Origin: Adiantum capillus-veneris
Lineage: Eukaryota > Streptophyta > Polypodiopsida > Polypodiales > Pteridaceae
Assembly (NCBI GenBank): GCA_014529385.2
Contig: CM043963.1
Location: 100,916,912-100,980,911 of the forward strand
Length of the DNA: 64,000 bases
Direction: 5' to 3'
Positions within the stretch are counted from its first letter, which is position 1. Each line of letters opens with the position of its first letter. The notes under the pieces are model-generated. The model saw nothing but the letters and a program-made list of their open reading frames with translations. It did no database searches and was not told the DNA's origin. The position numbers and the translations under genes are program-made. Shown in pieces: positions 32,980-44,387 of the stretch.

Positions 32980-33858
32980 TAATGAGGAGTTGGTAGCGCG
33001 TAAAACTTATCGAGGAAGCTATCTGCGGGCCGACGACATGAGGTAAGCAAGTGCGTCAGATGGCATCTAGTGGCATCAGGAGGCCGAATGGGGTCAATAC
33101 TTGCACGTGGAGAAGTACCGAAACAACGTGGATGTTTTCTTGTGATAATTATGCAGAAAGGTCATCATGAGGACCATCTTTTGGGACCACTTCACGTGGT
33201 TGCGGGATGCATTATTGAAAAAAGCTGAGTGCCAGGTGTGCGGATGATGAAAAAAGGTGACAACTATGCACTATGAGGCCAGTTTTTGGCCTGTTCGGGG
33301 TCTGTTTGAAGTCATCTAAAAGGCCAAGGGTGCCCAACTAATAAAGCTAAGCGTGGGAACTGAAAAAATAGAGAGAAGACCAAAAAAAACGTGGAGAGAA
33401 GAGGAGGAACAGCCGCAACTATGTTTTGGGGGTTTTTGGAGTCTGTTTTGGCCGTAAACTGCTCATCCGAGGTCGAATTTGAGCACTTTGACATTGTAGA
33501 CTAGGGTTTTGGGCCATTCCGAACGCGATGATGCTGTCCATTTTGCCAAATTCCTTACTGTTTTTTTGCTATTTTGGTTGTGTAAGTTTCTCCTCTGAGC
33601 GAAATTTCTGCTCCAATTTGTGATTGTATCTGGTATATTTTACCCATATTGTGTGAGCTATTTGCCCCATTGGTGTTGGCCCAAGCTCATTTGTATCTAA
33701 ACATCAGAAATTCTCCTCTTTTGAGCTGAGTTTTTTGGGTGTGTGTGTGTGTGTCTATCTCTGTGTGGAGTGGGTAAACGAATAGTCTCTCTCCTCTCGC
33801 TCCATCGGTGTGTTCCCTGTCTCAGCGAGGTGGGTTGTGTAAGCCGAGTGGTGCCCCA

Positions 33859-33860
<2 letters not shown>

Positions 33861-33894
<34 letters not shown>
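33861..33894. repeat. (GT)n microsatellite
   Basis: About 17 GT units; the equivalent site in the 3' LTR near 45455 has about 6. Confidence 0.95.
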
Positions 33895-33896
<2 letters not shown>

Positions 33897-35017
33897 CTTC
33901 CCAAGAGTGTGTGTCGCGTTGTTATAGAGGCGTTCTGTGTGTTTCCATCCCGCTCACATTCTTTTGGTGCCCCCACGAAGGATCTTCTTCGAGTACCTTC
34001 TGCTTCGAGCTTCAAGCTTCGAGATTCGGGATTATAGGTTGCAGACTACAGGTTACAGGTTATAGGGACAGGTACAGGTACAGGTGATTCACAAAGGTAC
34101 AAGTAGCTGGAGTACAGTGATATACTAGCAGTGGTGTCACTTGCCGTTGTTGTGGGTATGCTTCACTTGGCGCCTGTTTGAGCGCATTGTCTGCTGGATT
34201 ATACGTTACTTATGGAAACTACCATTGTACGCCTTTGTGGAGCCCTACTTGGTTTTATTTGGCAGTCCCAGCCATTTCTGAGACTTGGTCTGGAAGATAG
34301 TCATTTCTGGGACTTGATTATACGCGATTTGCATTAGCCTTCGTGAGAGGGTCGATAGCGTGAGGTTTTATTGAGCTGGGGGATTCTCAAATGTGGAGAT
34401 CCTTTCGGTGATACAGGTAGCTGGAGCACCCTTTTCGTGACCTCGCCATAGGCTATATACTAGTGATTCCTAATTGATGCTCAGGTTTTATTGTTGGCAG
34501 TTTATGCATACATATACAGTCTATATTTTGGGTTCTTACTGCTCTTCTTCTGGGGAAACTCTGCCAAAATTTTTCCAAGTTATGATGGCTGGTTTTTTGG
34601 TCATTTAAGCCATTTATGCTGTTATGCTGCTGAAATTTTGGCAAAATCAGAGGATAAGACAAGTGTGCTTTCTTGTGAGCTGCATGGTTGACTTTAATGG
34701 ATGATCAAAATGGCCCTCAATTCACTCCTTTTCATTTAACTCAGAGAATCCAGATAAATGTTCATGTGTCCAGGAAGATCTTTTTTCCAGCAGCGCATAG
34801 TCTTTATGTTCGGGCCAAGAAGATTACGAGAGATCCTGGAATGTCCTTTGCCTGTTGTAATTCCAATGATTAACTATGAAAACTCATTTGATGTGCATGT
34901 GTTTGTCCTTATCTAAAGTTGAGCCCCATTGAAGTTTCTGGGGATTGGGTAGTGAAAAGTTTTGGGTGCTTGCACGTGTATTCGAAGGGGTTCTTAAAGC
35001 ATTAAACTTGGGTAGCC

Positions 35018-35536
35018 ATGGCTTTCTCTTATCCGGAGTTTCATGGAAGAAGTGATGAAGATGTGAAAGACTTTTTAGAAAAGATGGAGGTTGACTGCAT
35101 TAGCAACCAAATTCATGACCCAGCGTAGATGTTACGCCTTCTCCAAATCTGTTTGAAGAGTGATGCACGAGTTTGGTCCAAAGCATTTGAAGAGGAGTTG
35201 CGTGTGGCTGATCCACCTGTAAGATTGAGTTGGGACAATCTAAGGCATGGATTGGAAGTGGAGTTTGTGAAGATAGAAGATCTTGACAAAGTGTGGCAAG
35301 AAGTACAAGGTTTGGTGCAAAGGGAAGGTGAGCCAATAGATGCGTACATACGTAAGTTTTCATTGGCATGGGAGCGGATGTGCAAGGCCTTAGCACCACA
35401 AGTACCCCGCCTGACATGATGAAGAAGGACAGGTTCTTGGCTGGTCTTTGGGAGAATATACGTTGGAGAGTGGAGCTAAAGAAGCCTAGGACTTATGAAG
35501 ATGCATTGGAGGTGGCAAGGAACAAAGAGTGGAAGC
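35018..35536 (+). pseudogene. Tat-like gag, N-terminal half (before the Copia insertion)
   Basis: ATG at 35018 (MAFSYPEFHGRSDEDV). There is an in-frame TAG at 35126-35128 and a frameshift near 35400-35415. Capsid motifs of Ty3 gag are visible: ARVWSKAFEEEL, VRLSWDNLRHGLEVEFV, QREGEPIDAYIRKFSLAW and KKDRFLAGLWENIRW. The frame stops being gag at the Copia LTR (35537) and resumes at 39540. Confidence 0.8.
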
Positions 35537-35728
35537 TGAAGGGGATCGGGGAGCACCACAGACGAAGAGTGAGAGAGAGAGAGAAGGATACACACAACAC
35601 AGATATGGGTGGGGAGACTCAAAGAGTGAGCAGCCCCCTATACACTTATGCTATGTATAAGGTATACAAGTCAGTGGGCGCCCAGACTCTGGGCGGTCGG
35701 GCAAGGCACAGGCGCCTATACCCCAACA
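35537..35728 (-). repeat. 3' LTR of Copia copy 1
   Basis: 192 bp. The purine tract AAGTGGGAGGT in the sense direction sits directly beside it. Confidence 0.9.
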
Positions 35729-35807
35729 ACCTCCCACTTAAAGGCGACTGTGCCTTTAAGCAAGAGAATCTAGTCTAAAGACTACAAAAGGCGAGAGAAA
35801 ACCGCTC

Positions 35808-36779
35808 TCAACCGATGCCCACTGGCTGGCTGTGATCGTGTGCATCCGGCTGTCCTGCTCCCATGTAAGTCCATACACCACCAGACGTACCGCACACGTA
35901 CTGCAAGTATGTACGCAATACCTGCATATCTCCCTCATGCACTATGCCATCATCAGTCAACAAACTACTGACAACCCCAACTGCAAATGCTCCAACTGCA
36001 GCTGCGATATCCGGTCTCAAGATCAACATCTCATACATGAGACCACCGAATACCGATGCAATGCTAGCGGGCCCTGCTAGCTCTACGGAGCATGCATCAA
36101 CATATATATCCCTGGCAATAGGCATCTCTGACTGACAAGGCGTGTCAGCCACATGCATCTCCTGACTGTCCGCAAAAGACACATCAACCTGTCGTGCAAC
36201 CTCAGAGCAAACCAGCTGCTCTAGGTGTCTGCTGGAAGACATATCCTGCACAACTAAATCCCCATGCTCACTGTCAAGCATAGAAAGGAATGACTGCATA
36301 ATCGCTGACATCTCAGCCTCCTCTGCAATCATCCACTGCAAACATGACCACTCAATCTGTTGTGACTCACTAGAGCTCTCATGCTCTAACTCCGTATGCA
36401 TAGACTCTTGCACAACGTCCTCCTGTCGTGACTCACTAGAGCAAGACCGCTCTACCTGTCTATCCTGCATAGAAGTAGCTTGCACAACTGACTCTTTGCT
36501 TTGCTCAGTCACTAGCAAAGCATGCATGTCTGACTCTGTCACCTCTCTGTGTGACTGCTCAAGTCGTGCCCCAACTGTGTGCACAACGAGCTCACTACTC
36601 TGCACTCCATGCAAAGTACCCTGCAACCCATGAGCAAAAGAGACTCGCCTGCTCTCGCGCTCTCTACCTGGCTGCATGATCACAGAGACAACACCGTCTC
36701 TCTCGTGATTCACATGCAATGGGTAACCTGTACCACTCCTGGCACCTCTCGCAATCACTAGCGAACCCAAATGCATCAC
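35808..36779 (-). CDS. Copia copy 1 downstream frame: acidic spacer and RT/RNase H-connection remnant
   Basis: A 323-codon open frame. Residues 1-35 (LVIARGARSGTGYPL) continue the pre-integrase-like end of gag-pol. Residues 40-220 are Ser/Glu/Gln-rich with repeated SSESQQ/SSESRQ units and no known domain. Residues 225-310 resemble the Copia segment between RT and RNase H (FGGLMYEMLILRPDIAAAVG, VLRTYLQYVCGTSGG, compare the usual LMYLMVATRPDI and ILRYLKGTS). The copy at 50424-51395 keeps the same layout. Possibly translated as part of a reduced polyprotein; function unknown. Confidence 0.6.
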   Translation of the reverse strand: MMHLGSLVIARGARSGTGYPLHVNHERDGVVSVIMQPGRERESRRVSFAHGLQGTLHGVQSSELVVHTVGARLEQSHREVTESDMHALLVTEQSKESVVQATSMQDRQVERSCSSESRQEDVVQESMHTELEHESSSESQQIEWSCLQWMIAEEAEMSAIMQSFLSMLDSEHGDLVVQDMSSSRHLEQLVCSEVARQVDVSFADSQEMHVADTPCQSEMPIARDIYVDACSVELAGPASIASVFGGLMYEMLILRPDIAAAVGAFAVGVVSSLLTDDGIVHEGDMQVLRTYLQYVCGTSGGVWTYMGAGQPDAHDHSQPVGIG

Positions 36780-36875
36780 AAAATCTCGCTCTCATAGCGA
36801 AATCTGACATCCACAATCTCTAAGCTGACCAATTGAGATCAAACTCACTGTCAAATCTGGTACATAGCGCACATG

Positions 36876-37639
36876 TCATAACAAGTAAGATGCACCACTC
36901 GGTAATGACAGTCTCACATCTCCTGCACCTGCTATCACATGCACCGATCCATCGGTCAAATGTACACTGCCAAGCATCCCGCTAGAATAGCTACAAAACC
37001 ATGCACGATGCGGCGTGACATGAAATATAGCATCTGCGTCTAGCAACCACTGCGAAGGGAGTGCACTATCCACATGTATAGCATCTCTTGCATAGCTCGA
37101 GGTAAAAGTGACATCCCCGTCACTAGTATACTCCGACACTGCATGTGCCTCAACTGTCAAAGCAACTGAGTCCATGGCATCACTACATACATCTCTGAGA
37201 CTGCCATGTCTCCTACGATGTCGCATACGACGAAAACAACGCCGTCTAACGTGTCCAGAATGACCACAATACCAACATATCACCTGTCGACGTGCTCGTG
37301 AATGTACATGTCTCACACGAGTCTGTGATGACTCGGATCTATCATACATATCATGCAATCTGTGCCAAAGTGCTCTCGAAGTAGTCTCATACATAACAAG
37401 AGCATATACAGATTCTGCAAGGTGCAAAGAGAGCGTAGATAGTGCCATCTCCTCTAGCTCCTGCCACTGATCGTCAGACATGTTTGAAGGTCTACCTGCA
37501 TCACCACTCAATGGTCGATGCAACCCTCGCTGTGTCAATGCGTCAAGCATACACTCTCTCCATGCCGCAAAGTCTGACCCATCAAACATGCGCATCTGTG
37601 AGAGGTCACAATCTGATCGATCACCTGTCTCTGCCATGA
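36876..37639 (-). pseudogene. Copia copy 1 gag-protease
   Basis: The likely start is MAETGDRSDCDLSQM at 37637 (the frame is open further upstream to 37802). A gag-like part has FDGSDFAAWRECMLDAL and LHLAESVYALVMYETTSRAL. A CCHC knuckle reads CWYCGHSGHVRRRC. The protease site reads WLLDADAIFHVT, where WLLDSGA is normal, so the catalytic Ser-Gly is lost. The frame ends in TGA after GASYLL, where copy 2 reads on with Arg. Confidence 0.82.
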
Positions 37640-37802
37640 GCACAATGTAGCAAACTAGAAAGCAAAACCACCTCACCAACAACACCTGAAAACTATCTAC
37701 CAATATGGCCAGAAACACAATGTAAAACCTGTGAGACACACTCCAAAATAGAGCTCCCACAATGTCAATACAAGTCTCGCATGCTCTAGTATCACACTGC
37801 AA

Positions 37803-39342
37803 TCTGTGAGCTAATCACCAAGCCCACACTGTGCGGTATCGATGCATATATACGCACAAATCTCCCACCTGCAGCGAACACCGCACGCAAATGCTGAGTG
37901 CAACCCGCAATCTCTACCTAGATCGCATAAATGATACGCATAAAACTCCTAGGAAAATTTCGCCAGAGTTTCGACGCACAATGGCTATCAACACAAAATA
38001 ACCATTGTCCTGCAAGCTCAATACAATGAGCAATCAATGCGCATCAAACTACACTCAATATACATGCATAAGCTCTGCAAAACTATGGCAAACAATGCTC
38101 GAGATCACAAGACTCTCCCACCTGAGAGCAAACCACTGTCTCAAGCAAAGAAAGATACACAACTCCTCACTCTTGCGAGAGTGGATACAAAAACACAAAA
38201 CTGTGTCCAAACTGACAAAACCTGTCAAAGTGAGAGTAAACACTCGATCACAAACTATGGCGAGAATCTGGGAAAAATCGGACAGAATTTCCCCTGAAAA
38301 CTGAGCAAAAACTCAAGTACAATCTCTACCATAAACCATAACACTACTCAATGCCAATGAGTAAGAATGCCAAAGTGGCTCCACATTTTCACATACAATG
38401 GCAATCCACACTCAACGTACATCAACGGAGTGACCGCGCATAAGCAAGCGCCAAAAGATTTGCAATCCGAAAACTTATTCAATGCGAAAACAATGCTCTC
38501 AAGAGAGCTCACCGGCACTTGAAAGTGCTCGTCAAAATGCATGTATAATGGGCATCAACCATGCGCCATAACCATATGCAAACCATCCGCAAAGACCATG
38601 AATCCAAGCACAAAATCACTGCCAAAGTATCCTGTGAAAACCAGTGAAAGAAGCTCCACCTGGGTGCTCCAAAAAACTGCGTCTCTCAAGAGACTGCTTC
38701 GGTGGTGTGTAAACGCCTCCGTACTTCGTTGCCCAAGTCTACCAAAAACCCTCAAACCACAAGCTTAACACAAGCTGCAATTGCATCTTCAACTCAGAAT
38801 TTATGCACTCAACTTCAAGCATCTCCCATGCTTCCAAAAGTGCATCAAACTCGCACACAATGCGACAACAAAAAATCTGGAATTTCTGTACTCTGGAATT
38901 TCTGTATACAGTCAGTCTGAGCTGAATATCAGCAAAATGGTGAGGAATTTGCAAAAAGTTTCTTCTGCAAAGTTGTAGACCACGTCGAAACGAATGGGCA
39001 ATGCCAACAGAATTCGTAGATCTGCATTCTACAAGGAGAAAAACGAATATGAAAACTGTGCTGCTGCGCACAGTTTTAGGGCAGCACCTTCATGAATATG
39101 AAAACTGTGCTGCGCACACAGTTTTAGGGCAGCACCTTCACTTACACACAATCTTCCACACTCCTTTCTGAGCTTCCACAAGAGCATACATCACTCTCAA
39201 CTGAGCTCACAAGGTCCCATTGCATTCTCACAAAGCTTCCAAGCTTTCTTAATCTCTCTACCGTCGAGAGCAAGTGAGCTATCGCCTCGAAGCTCTCAAA
39301 GCCGTCGTGCTCTCCGCGGTCACCATAGCTCTATGAACCAAT
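37803..39342 (-). other. Copia copy 1 leader region
   Basis: Between the 5' LTR and gag. Parts match the copy 2 leader (48848-49560), including the exactly shared block GAAACTTTTTGCAAATTCC. About 1 kb (roughly 37990-38870) is absent from copy 2. A 50-bp direct repeat (AATATGAAAACTGTGCTGC) is at 39047-39140. No coding motif was recognised. Confidence 0.5.
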
Positions 39343-39534
39343 TGAAGGGGATCGGGGAGCACCACAGACGGAGAGTGAGCGAGAGAGAGAAGGAGACACA
39401 CAACACAGATATGGGTGGGGAGACTCAAAGAGTGAGTAGCCCCCTATACACTTATGCTATGTATAAGGTATACAAGTCAGTGGGCGCCCAGACTCTGGGC
39501 GGCCGGGCAAGGCACAGGCGCCTATACCCCAACA
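39343..39534 (-). repeat. 5' LTR of Copia copy 1
   Basis: 192 bp, ending CCCCTTCA in the sense direction next to the decayed primer site. The TSD GAAGC follows at 39535. Confidence 0.9.
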
Positions 39535-39539
39535 GAAGC

Positions 39540-41365
39540 TGAGGAAAATGAGCCAGCTAGGAGTAGAGTCTTTGCCTATGAGGTCTGAATTTCAGCCTAT
39601 GGACCCTTTACAAGGTCGCATGCCAGCGGTTCATCATGAACCAGTGGTTTCTGTTACTCCTCACGCTATGCCAGCAGTGGTTACTACATCAGTGCAAGAT
39701 GATGGGTTAAGGCAAGACATGCGGCAAGTGGTAGATTTAATGAAGAATCTCAGCCTAAACCTACTAGGTCAAGTGGGAAATAATCGAGGTCGAGGGAGGT
39801 TTGAAAATCAGCTAGGAGGTGAAGAAAGACCCAGGAATGGTGTTGGACAAAGCAATGGTAGGTTCTGGAGGCAGACACCCACATGTTATAATTGTGGAGA
39901 GTTGGGTCACATCAGCCCACAATGTGATAAGCCACCAAGGATGGGGGGAGACATATATCCATTGCCAAGACAGGTGCTAACTAGGTCAAATGATTATGGC
40001 ATCGAAATTAAGGGAGATGAAGGAACCAGTGGATTAACCCAAGAGGAAAAGGGAAAGACAAAAGTGTTAAGTGTAGTCACCTTGGAGAAGGCATCAAAGC
40101 TGGAGGATACATTAGTGATGCCTATTGGGAATAGGACTACAGAGGAAAAGGAAGGAAGAAGTACCCCAGGTCCTAGTAAGAAGAAGGGAAAGAGCCATGA
40201 AGGCGAGGATGTCAAGGCCAAGAGGAAAAGGAGAGCTCGTTGCAAATTTCATGTTTCAGATTTTCCACTAGGGGATGAGCAATTAAGCTATGACTTGAAG
40301 GAGGATTTGACAAGCAGGAAGGCAGATGTCACTTTTGGGCAGTTTATAGAGATGGTGCCTAAACTAAAGCAACAATGGAAGAGGATGGTTAACCCAATAG
40401 AGAAAGAGCCAGAGAGAGGTTCAGTGAAGGTGTTGGCGATGGATGAGCTACCAGACATTTGTCCAATTGTAGATGTGTGGCATAAAAGAAAAAATCTGGG
40501 ACAAGGTTATGTTGATGGCGGAGCCCAAATATGCGTCATAACACACTCATGCGTTGAGAAGATGGGTCTTACAGTGACTGGGGTGTCAGGCTTTCGGATC
40601 AGATTGGCAAACCATCAGAAAGTAAAATGTTTGGGTGTTGTAAAGAGCTTAGAAGTGGAGGCATATGATGCAAAGGCGGTCGTTGATTTTCATGTGATGC
40701 CAGTGGGGTTGGGAGCATATCCTATTATACTGGGCAGACCATGGTTACGTGCAGTGGGAGCTGTTCAAGATTGGCGACGTGGTACAATTAGCCTCTATGG
40801 AAAGACAAGTGCCAAGAAGCTTTATAATATGGACACAAGGAAACGATTAGAGGAGCTTTATGAAGATGAGGATGAGTCTAGTGATGAAGACTATTCCACA
40901 GTGATGACTGATGAGGACAGTGATAGCACTACCAGCAGTGATGAGGATGCTGATGTTGCATTTCTTTTGATGGATAAAGAAATCCAGGAGTCTGGTTTAG
41001 TTGCATTTGCGAATGAAGTTGAAGATGAAAGTGAAGGGCCTTATGAAGTGATTGAAGGACTAATGCAGACCAAGGTTGAATCGTCAAAGAAGCAGGAATT
41101 GATGACACAAATGATCAGTGGAGACCTCTCAGCTATGGAGAAGGAGATATATTTGCACATGCTGGCTAGTTTTCCTGATTTTTTCATTACTTCATATGAA
41201 GAGATCAGAGGGTTCAAGGGCAAAGAGATGCATATAGAGCTGAAAGAAGGTGCTAAGCCAGTGAGACAAAGTCTAAGAAGGCAAGAGCAGATGGACGCCT
41301 TGAGGGAAGAGGTGGACAAGTTATTGAAGGTAGGGTTCATAGTCCCAGTGGAAACCACAGACTAG
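39540..41365 (+). pseudogene. Tat-like gag C-terminal half, zinc knuckle and protease
   Basis: Open from 39548 to TAG at 41363-41365. The zinc knuckle CYNCGELGHISPQC is near 39890. A basic linker (KKKGKSHEGEDVKAKRKRRA) comes next. The protease reads YVDGGAQICVITHSC near 40510 and YPIILGRPWLRAVG near 40720, with D-G-G-A at the active site. A long acidic segment (DEDESSDEDYSTVMTDEDSD) follows, then the RT approach KPVRQSLRRQEQMD. The TAG falls between LLKVGFIVPVETTD and VSPVVVSPKKDGKW, just before the RT core. Confidence 0.87.
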
Positions 41366-42344
41366 GTGAGTCCAGTAGTAGTCAGTCCAAAGAAGGATGG
41401 AAAGTGGAGGATTTGTGTAGATTTTAAATCCTTAAATGCACCCACTAAGAAGAATCCATATCCTCTTCCATTCATCGATCAGATCTTGGATTCAGGCAGG
41501 TTATGAGAGGTACAACGTGTGTGATGGTTTTTCAGGCTATTTTCAGTTGAAGATTGCTCTTAAAGACCGAACAAAGACAGCTTTCATTACGCCATGGGGA
41601 TGCTATTGCTACACGGTATTGCCATTTGGGTTGTCAAATGGACCATCTTTCTATCAAGAGAGAGCAAATTGGGTATTGGAACCATTCATTGGTAGTTGTG
41701 TTAAAGCTTTTATGGATGACTTCTGTGTCTACAGCAGTAGGGCTGAACACCATGAGAAGTTGCAAATGGTACTGGCTCGGTATGATGAATGTGGAGGACA
41801 ACTTAATCCAAAGAAATGTCATATAGCACAGCCAAGGGTGAAACTATTGGGCCATATGGTGTCAGAAAATGGCATTGAGGCTGATCCAGACAAGGTGAAG
41901 TCTATTATTCTTCTCCCATCACCTACGAGTACTAAGCAATTGGCAACCTTTATACACAAAGTGAAGTACGTGGCACGGTTTATTCCATTGTCTTCTCAGG
42001 TTCTTTATCCATTACAACAGGTGGCAAAGCATGATCCATTGCAATGGGATGACAAGTGTGAAGAAGTGTTTCAAGAGGTGTTAGGGAGGTTGTCAACCAT
42101 GCAGGCTCCTAATTGGGAGAAAGTGTTTTATGTAAATCCATCAGTAGGGGATGATGCCATTGGGGCCATGCTATTGCAACAGGGGAAGGGCAGCCATTAT
42201 ATGAGGCCAGTGTATTGTGCAAGCCGAGTGAAGTTGGTAGCAGAGAGAAAGTTCTCGGAAGTAAAGCTAGTGATGGCCAGTGTAATATTTGCTTGTTTCG
42301 ACGATTTTGTCATTACATGCTACCACGACCTTTTGTTTTCTTGA
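41366..42344 (+). pseudogene. Tat-like reverse transcriptase and first RNase H
   Basis: KKDGKWRICVDFKSLNAPTK in the frame right after the TAG. A frameshift near 41500 follows, then FSGYFQLKIALKDRTKTAF, VLPFGLSNGPSFYQ and the catalytic box FMDDFCVYS. The connection domain is at about 41880-42060 and the RNase H start DDAIGAMLLQQGKGSH is near 42150. The last part ends at a stop at 42342-42344 after CYHDLLFS, where a shift joins the next frame. Confidence 0.85.
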
Positions 42345-44359
42345 CGAGTTATGCCTTTTTGCCACAGTTAATTAATGGCACTAACATGTCAAATGTGGTC
42401 AAGAAATGGGTAATTGAGCTGCAAGAGTTTGAATTCTCTTTTCTAGTGGAAGACAGTACAAGGGCTACCCTAGCTGATTTGTTGACGTACAAGGAGAATC
42501 CCCTTCTTGTTAAGGAAGAGGTGGTGAGAAAGGTAGTTGAAGAAGTGCCACAGATTAGTAACGCACATGTGTTGTTCTTTGATGGCTCATACAGAAAGAG
42601 CCATGATGCCGCTTCAGGGGGTATAGCACTTTATGATCCAGAGGGGAAGCTAGTATGCAAGAGAGGGTTCAAATTGGATGCTCATAGTAACAACGAGGCT
42701 GAATATGCTACGTTGGAAGCCAGAATACACATTTGTTTGAAGCATGGGGTTAGAAGGTTGAGCATAAAAGGTGATGCCTTGTTAGTCGTGAAGCAAGTGC
42801 TGGGTGTGTGGAAGAGCAAGAATAACTCATTGAAGGAAATGTGTTTCAGAATTAAAGGCCTGTTAAAAAAGTTTGAAGCATGGAGCATCAAACACATTGA
42901 ACATTCTCTAAATGGAGAGGCACATGAAGCAGCTCAAGGCATGATTGGGGAGCTATTTGTGTTGAGGACCAATTTATCTCTTTATCATGGCCGGGAAAGT
43001 TTGGCTAAAGAAGAGGAGTTTTTGCTAACAGGAATCATTCCAAAGGACATTCAAAAGTCTAAGAAGTATGGTTTTGTGCGTAGACCATACAAGTACAAAT
43101 TGATTGGTGATGTCTTATACATGAAAGGGGCTGATCTTGTGTTGAGACGTGTACCTTGGCGGGAGGAGCTTTACAGAGTGTTGGAAGAGAATCATGAAGG
43201 CACACGTGGCGGACATTTTTCTCTAAAGATCACCTTGCATAAGATCTTGCAAGAGGGGTATGTATGGCCTAGATTGCACAAGGATGTTCACCATTGGTGT
43301 AGGTCTTGCAATAGGTGTCAAGCATTTGGGAAGAGAGTGTTGAAGCCAGAGCTACGAAAAACCATTATGGCATTTGATGTGTTTGAAAAGTGGGGGATTG
43401 ATGCAATAGGCCCGTTACCTATCACAAGCAGGGGCAAAAGCTATATTTTGATGGCAGTGGACTATCTCTCTAGATGGGCAGAGGCTGTAGAAGTAAAACA
43501 GATCACTGCAAAGGATGTGGAAAAATTTGCGTACGATGAAATATGTTGCAAGTTTGGGGCGCCATTGGAGCTACTTTCAGATAAGGGGCCAGGATTTAGA
43601 GCTAAACTGCTAGATTTTTTATGTGCGAAGATGAAGATTAGGCACCAGCATACCACTCCTTATTACCCGCAATGTAATGGCTTAAATGAAAGGTTCAATG
43701 GTGACTTGGTACAAATCCTTTCGAAAGTGACAAAGCGCCAAGGAAAGAATTGGGATTTGGAATTGCCTAGTGCATTATGGGCTTACCGTACTTCGGTAAA
43801 GACAGGTACAGGGTTTACTCCATTTCATTTGGTGTATGGAAAGGAAGCACTATTGCCTGTGGAAGTAGAGTTGCCTGTGGTCAAGATGTTAGAGAAGTTG
43901 CTTGGGCCGCCTAGTGATGCGTTCAAAGAGAGGCTCTTGCAGTTACAAGAGGTTCAGTTGGATAGGATGAGCGCATTGGAGCATTATGGGCAGAGGCAGG
44001 ATATGGCTTTGGCAAAGATAAATGAAAAGGTCAAAAGTAAGGGTATCAAGAAGCATGACTTAGTTTTGCGCTATAACAGTAAGCTGGACAACACCTTCCA
44101 AAAGAAGCTTCAAATTAAGTGGGAAGGCCCTTTCAAGGTAGTGGAGTGTTTTCCGAATGGTACATATCAGTTGGCTAACCAGGATGGGGTTCTACATAAG
44201 TCAAGGGTAAATGGATTGCGTCTTAAATTGTATCATGCCAGGTTAATGATGGTGGAGCAAGATGAGCTGTCTGTGGATCAAGCAATGTTGGTGAAGGATG
44301 AGGAGACTTGTGACGCTGCGAGTCTCATATCGCTTTTTGTTGTTGCTATTCATGAATGA
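42345..44359 (+). pseudogene. Tat-like second RNase H and integrase
   Basis: A long open frame. The second RNase H runs about 42560-42960: NAHVLFFDGSYRKSHDAASG, then NNEAEYATLEARIHI and IKGDALLVVKQVLG, with Asp, Glu and Asp in the expected order. The integrase zinc domain is near 43190-43320 (HEGTRGGHFS, CRSCNRCQAFG). The core has Asp in WGIDAIGPLP, Asp in LLSDKGPGF and Glu in CNGLNERFNG. It ends with a GPF-type segment (IKWEGPFKVVECFPNGTYQL), with no chromodomain. The best preserved coding stretch of any mobile element here. Confidence 0.9.
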
Positions 44360-44387
44360 TCTAGCACGCTAGGGGATGGGCAAATTA

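Larger units (their letters stand above)
32794..33958 (+). repeat. 5' LTR of the Tat-like element
   Basis: 1165 bp, TGTCAGGAG...GCTCACA. It has TATATAA at 32973 and a (GT)n tract at 33861-33894 that is much shorter in the 3' LTR. Directly after it TTCTTTTGGTGCCCCC could be the primer site; the tRNA was not identified. Confidence 0.88.
35537..39534 (-). mobile_element. Non-autonomous Copia-type element, copy 1 (nested in Tat-like gag)
   Basis: TSD GAAGC at 35532-35536 and 39535-39539. LTRs are 35537-35728 and 39343-39534 (192 bp, about six differences). In the sense direction they read TGTTGGGGTATAGG to CCCCTTCA. The primer site next to the 5' LTR is a decayed tRNA-Met type (ATTGGTTCATAGAGC). 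It encodes gag and a protease region, then an acidic spacer and an RT/RNase H-connection remnant. It has no integrase and no RT catalytic motifs. It carries about 1 kb more leader than copy 2. Confidence 0.92.

Noticed and set aside
36200..36700. Acidic spacer of the Copia element as an envelope-like protein
   Set aside because: No signal peptide, membrane helix or Cys pattern is visible in it.
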